Shown one piece after another: positions 61,201-64,000 of a stretch of 64,000 nucleotides of DNA. Origin of the DNA: Lottia gigantea (Eukaryota > Mollusca > Gastropoda > Lottiidae); contig NW_008710179.1 of assembly GCF_000327385.1 (NCBI RefSeq), positions 1,135,411 through 1,199,410 of the forward strand, given 5' to 3'. The notes beneath the pieces were generated by a model. The model was not told the origin of the DNA. It saw only the letters and a program-made list of their open reading frames with translations, and ran no database searches. Position 1 is the first letter of the stretch; every line of letters begins with the position of its first letter. The position numbers were made by a program, and so were the translations under genes.

Positions 61201-63560
61201 CCTGAAAACATTTTTAAAATTTCTTTAACAATTCCCAACATTTTCTGCCAACTTCTTAATTTCATGAAACATTAACAAATTTCTAGCAATTCAAGATTTT
61301 TAAATAATCCTTCTTCCAATGGGTTTCAGTAATAGTGATGCAACTATCGTTCCAAAATACCACTCCGCTTTTATGCGTGTTGATTCAACTTAATTCTCAC
61401 TCATAAATCTATTGTTATTTTTTATGTCTTATTAATATTAGGCCAGCCTTTCGTTCCATTTTTTTAGCTGTCATTTTTAATATAGCCATTAAAAGCTAAT
61501 AAAAACAGAATGAAAGTTTGGTCTTATTTGATCCAATACCATTCAGTCTTTTCCAGGTATTCAACAATATTTTCTGAAACTCTACTGCTAGTATATCATG
61601 TTAATTATCAAAAACATGAAATGAAATAAAAATTTTCGCTCCAAATTAGAGAACTTTTGCCAGGGCAGTGGATTCTCTATTTTTTATTGAAAACTTTAAA
61701 ATGCATTCACAGTCGATTGGCCAGACTACATTCACGATCAGCACAAACCTGTTTCATGCCCTCCATCTTTTTAAACTTGGTACAAATAACAGCAAAGACT
61801 GGCAACTGGAATTCTGAATCTGCAGGATTCCCAGAATGTATTCTATGAATCCTGATTGGCCAACCACTAAAAAGGACAAATCAAAACAATACATTACGGA
61901 ATAAACACATCAAAAATTTTCAGTAATCCTAAACATTTGTATTTAAATTAGAAAAAATCAGAAGTTTCTATCGAAGTGTATTTCTTACTTATTGCTCAAT
62001 AATTCAAACTATTATTCATTATGGAGGCTGTTCAAAGTTTTTACTTCATATTCAACACATTTTTCAAGACATATGGGAGATGTTCTCTGAAATAAGCGAT
62101 ATATCTATGTATCACAAGATATCTAAGTACTGATCTGTAGAAAATTGTAAAAAGAAATTAGTAACTGTAGAAAATGACTTTTAAACACTGATAATTCTGG
62201 ACACACATGGATTCAAAGGCTCAAAAGTGAGCTGTGAACACTAGCTGTCCCTTTAACTAATATTACTACCAATAATGAGAGCATCAGATTGATTTTCACA
62301 GAATCACTAACAAAACAGAGTTAGCTTATTTCTTTTCTAACCAAATCTCAATATACCAGGAAGCAAAGAGATCTTATTTAAATTTGATAAAACTCACCTT
62401 TGACTAAAATGAGCCAGTAATTTCCGTAGGATATGATCCTGTAATAAACTGATACAGATATAACGTCCACCTAGCTTTAATACACGCTGTATTTCACTAA
62501 ACATTTTATCTACAGTCAGTACGACTTCATTGTCTGTATTCACCATTAATGCATCTAGTGTACCTTTATCGAGAACTACAGAAAACTCTCCTTCTTCTAA
62601 TGGCATCTGAAAGAAGGTACCATAAGTGATAAATATCAGTTGCATTGGTCTAATTACTCACGACTAGTAGTGCTTTGTGTCGGGTAATTTTAAGTGTGCA
62701 TTTGGCTACTCGTGGTCGTGTGGAAAATATCTATCGTGTTTGATAATTTTGATCACTCGTGGCCAAGGCACACAGTATGCGAGTAACCGTGCGCGACTTT
62801 CTCAGATGATGAACACAACACGCATGCGTTATTGGTATTCAAAGATGGCAGTGTTCAGTGAAGTAGTGACAGAAGCAATCCTTGAGGATAAATTTGTTAA
62901 ATTATGGCAAGATTACCCATGCCTGTATAATTTCCGATCGCCTAAATTCAAAGACAAGGACAAGCGTAACTATTACTGTTGTAGTCCACCATTTTGATTG
63001 ATCATGCGACAGACTGACGTCAGATATAGTTGAGCGAAAGGCGCTTCATGTACGGGGAGTAGTGTGGTGAGAAAGTAGTGTGGTGAGAAAGTAGCGCGCG
63101 GGAGCCTTTGAGACAGAAATAACATAAAATATTAGTGCTCACTGATTTATGGGTTTTAGTTAAAAATATGGTGATTTTTAAATTTCACTGGAGAGAGTAA
63201 TCATAGTTGTATAAATTTCATTCAACTATGAGAAAACAAAATACAATATTCTCTGTACATTCGGCACCACTCCCACTTAACTCAAAGGAAACAATGTGTG
63301 CCAATAAAAAGGACTGATTTCAGTCATTACAAACCTCTGTAACATCCATTTTAACAAAACTCATCTCGGTTCGAGTACGATTTTTATCAGTCATTTGTCT
63401 AATGACAACATCACTTATGTCGATGTTGGTGATATTTGTGATACCAACATCATATAAATCTGCTGAAAGTTGAGAATTACCGCATCCAACCATCAAAATT
63501 CTATCGTTAGTTTTAACATATTTATGCAAGATTCCACATAGCTGAGGGTATTCACCATAC
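55273..63560 (-). CDS. METTL13: METTL13 (eEF1A lysine and N-terminal methyltransferase), first exon off right edge
   Basis: Twelve minus-strand exons: 63335-63560, 62398-62606, 61749-61866, 60911-61029, 60388-60522, 60034-60220, 59096-59276, 58643-58777, 57843-57919, 57213-57348, 56122-56250 and 55273-55562. They encode 646 residues to the stop, with all phases closing; about 30 N-terminal residues are outside the window. The N-terminal methyltransferase domain has SAM motif I ([11 protein letters not shown]) and [11 protein letters not shown]. The C-terminal one has [43 protein letters not shown] and [14 protein letters not shown]. The linker carries [16 protein letters not shown] and [11 protein letters not shown]. 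By family knowledge the two domains methylate eEF1A at Lys55 and its N-terminus, in the cytosol. Two exons have their edges tandemly copied into introns (58080-58716 and 56255-57010). Confidence 0.95.
55735..56075. repeat. 33-bp minisatellite in the last METTL13 intron
   Basis: About ten copies of a unit containing GGTTATTCAACCTGGGAAAA followed by ACCTAATGCTCTA, with a variant AAAATGGGCAAAAATTAATG. No similarity to the flanking exons. Confidence 0.9.
56255..57010 (-). repeat. Array copied from the 5' edge of the METTL13 exon starting at 56250
   Basis: About ten diverged units of 60-75 bp. On the minus strand the typical unit reads CTAGGTTGACAGTATGATGT and continues AATAATATTTGATATTGACAGTGAA, encoding [12 protein letters not shown] in one frame. 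The adjacent real exon has GTAG then GTCAGCAATATGATGTTATAATG and encodes [12 protein letters not shown]. The units thus repeat acceptor plus coding edge. In the phase of the preceding exon most units would begin with TGA, so they are decoys rather than usable exons. Confidence 0.85.
58080..58716 (-). repeat. 85-bp array copied from METTL13 exon 8 and its 5' splice site
   Basis: Seven to eight units. Each repeats coding sequence for [20 protein letters not shown], the donor and about 14 bp of intron (AATCATGTTATAG). The real exon ends at 58643. The three units nearest the exon (donors near 58641, 58556 and 58470) keep GTAAGT. The four distal units have AT in place of the donor GT (plus strand CTTATCC for CTTACCC). 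Continuing past the real donor meets TAA in frame. Confidence 0.92.
58890..58950. mobile_element. MITE family B, terminal fragment
   Basis: ATACACATAAAAAGGCTAG and CTCTTTACAATCCCTTTAA match the terminus of the copies at 4238-4343 and 39408-39593. It lies in METTL13 between the exons at 58777 and 59096. Confidence 0.45.
59385..60015. repeat. 28-bp minisatellite in METTL13 intron
   Basis: About 20 irregular copies built from AAACAGGACTGATTTTTTTA and TATTATT, decaying to the right. No similarity to either flanking exon. Confidence 0.88.
62172..62256. mobile_element. MITE family A, right-end fragment
   Basis: GATAATTCTGGACACACATGG, GTGAGCTGTGAACACTAG-type sequence and the terminus CTGTCCCTTTAA match the family. 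It is in METTL13. Confidence 0.55.
62845..62997 (+). pseudogene. MADF-domain fragment, probably from a Harbinger-type transposon
   Basis: A 50-codon frame in a METTL13 intron, antisense to the gene, starts [20 protein letters not shown] and continues [20 protein letters not shown] then RN. This is the N-terminal half of a MADF (Myb/SANT-like) DNA-binding domain. It then loses similarity and stops, so helix 3 is missing. MADF proteins are companions of PIF/Harbinger transposases but also occur as host regulators. The locally CG-rich surroundings (62650-63110) with short direct repeats (GTAGTGTGGTGAGAAA twice near 63058-63090) suggest a transposon relic. A live first exon of a nested gene is less likely. 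Confidence 0.55.
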
Positions 63561-63574
63561 CTATAAAACAAAAA

Positions 63575-64000
63575 TTTCTTTGCAAATTAGGGTTTGCTTT
63601 TTTTTCTAGGATAGGTTATTTAGTACACTATTGTCTTCTTACATCTAAAGTGGTAGAATATGTCAGCTACAAAATGAGAGAATTGTGTTAAAATTTTGTA
63701 TTTATTTGTCAGTGTTGGGGTATTTTCCTCTCATGAAAAAGTTTATACCCTCACTTCATTTCTAAGAAATTTTAAAATAGATCTTTAATCATTTTTTCCC
63801 TTTCTGTAATGTGTGTCACAATGCACCAAATCAACTTTCGATCATAGGGAAAAGAAAAATCTTCCAAGGGACACAACAACAGTAGGCTACTTCCTCAGTT
63901 GAATGTCATCACATCATTCAGTTTAAAACTTGACTATAATTTATCTTATTTTAAAATATGCAACATATATAATATATCAATTGATCTTTTTTTTTATCTT
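63575..64000. other. METTL13 intron 1 (partial), nothing else seen
   Basis: The exon at 63335-63560 begins with one base that completes a Trp codon, so an upstream coding exon must exist. No match to the expected N-terminus was found before the right edge. Confidence 0.5.

Overview
The window is animal nuclear DNA: AT-rich, with GT-AG introns of about 0.1-3.6 kb, many intronic and intergenic minisatellites, short inverted-repeat transposons and a tRNA-derived SINE. The gene set and repeat landscape suggest a lophotrochozoan invertebrate, most likely a mollusc. That placement is inference; no species marker is present.

Layout, left to right: the 5' part of INTS6 (-, 665-6323, continuing off the left edge); a secretory LRR/FN3 membrane protein (+, 8707-10368); a complete BIVM homologue (-, 12000-17084, 8 coding exons); about 14 kb without a recognisable gene (17.1-31.1 kb) holding MITE copies, LINE scraps and large satellites; a small paired-like homeobox gene (+, 31172-35098, 4 exons); a BTB plus 12-finger C2H2 gene (-, 36534-42581, 7 exons) whose N-terminal half looks like ANKFY1/Rabankyrin-5; an intronless KAT8/MOF acetyltransferase (+, 42971-44320) sharing a 389-bp divergent promoter with it; an ACOT9-type mitochondrial acyl-CoA thioesterase (+, 45632-53975, 14 exons); and METTL13 (-, 55273-63560, 12 exons, first coding exon off the right edge). 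Exon joins were chosen by eye; in every multi-exon model the splice phases close into one open frame.

Most genes are unrelated housekeeping or regulatory loci: Integrator, histone acetylation, eEF1A methylation and acyl-CoA hydrolysis. No operon-like cooperation is implied. The clear shared control region is the KAT8/BTB-ZF divergent promoter.

The most unusual feature is that at least five intronic tandem arrays are built from the neighbouring exon edge: BIVM exon 4 donor, BTB-ZF exon 4 acceptor, METTL13 exon 8 donor, the acceptor of the METTL13 exon starting at 56250, and the ACOT9 exon 9 acceptor. In four of the five the units repeat coding sequence plus the splice site, giving serial decoy splice sites beside the real one. 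The second point of interest is the apparent ANKFY1-type BTB/C2H2 chimera.
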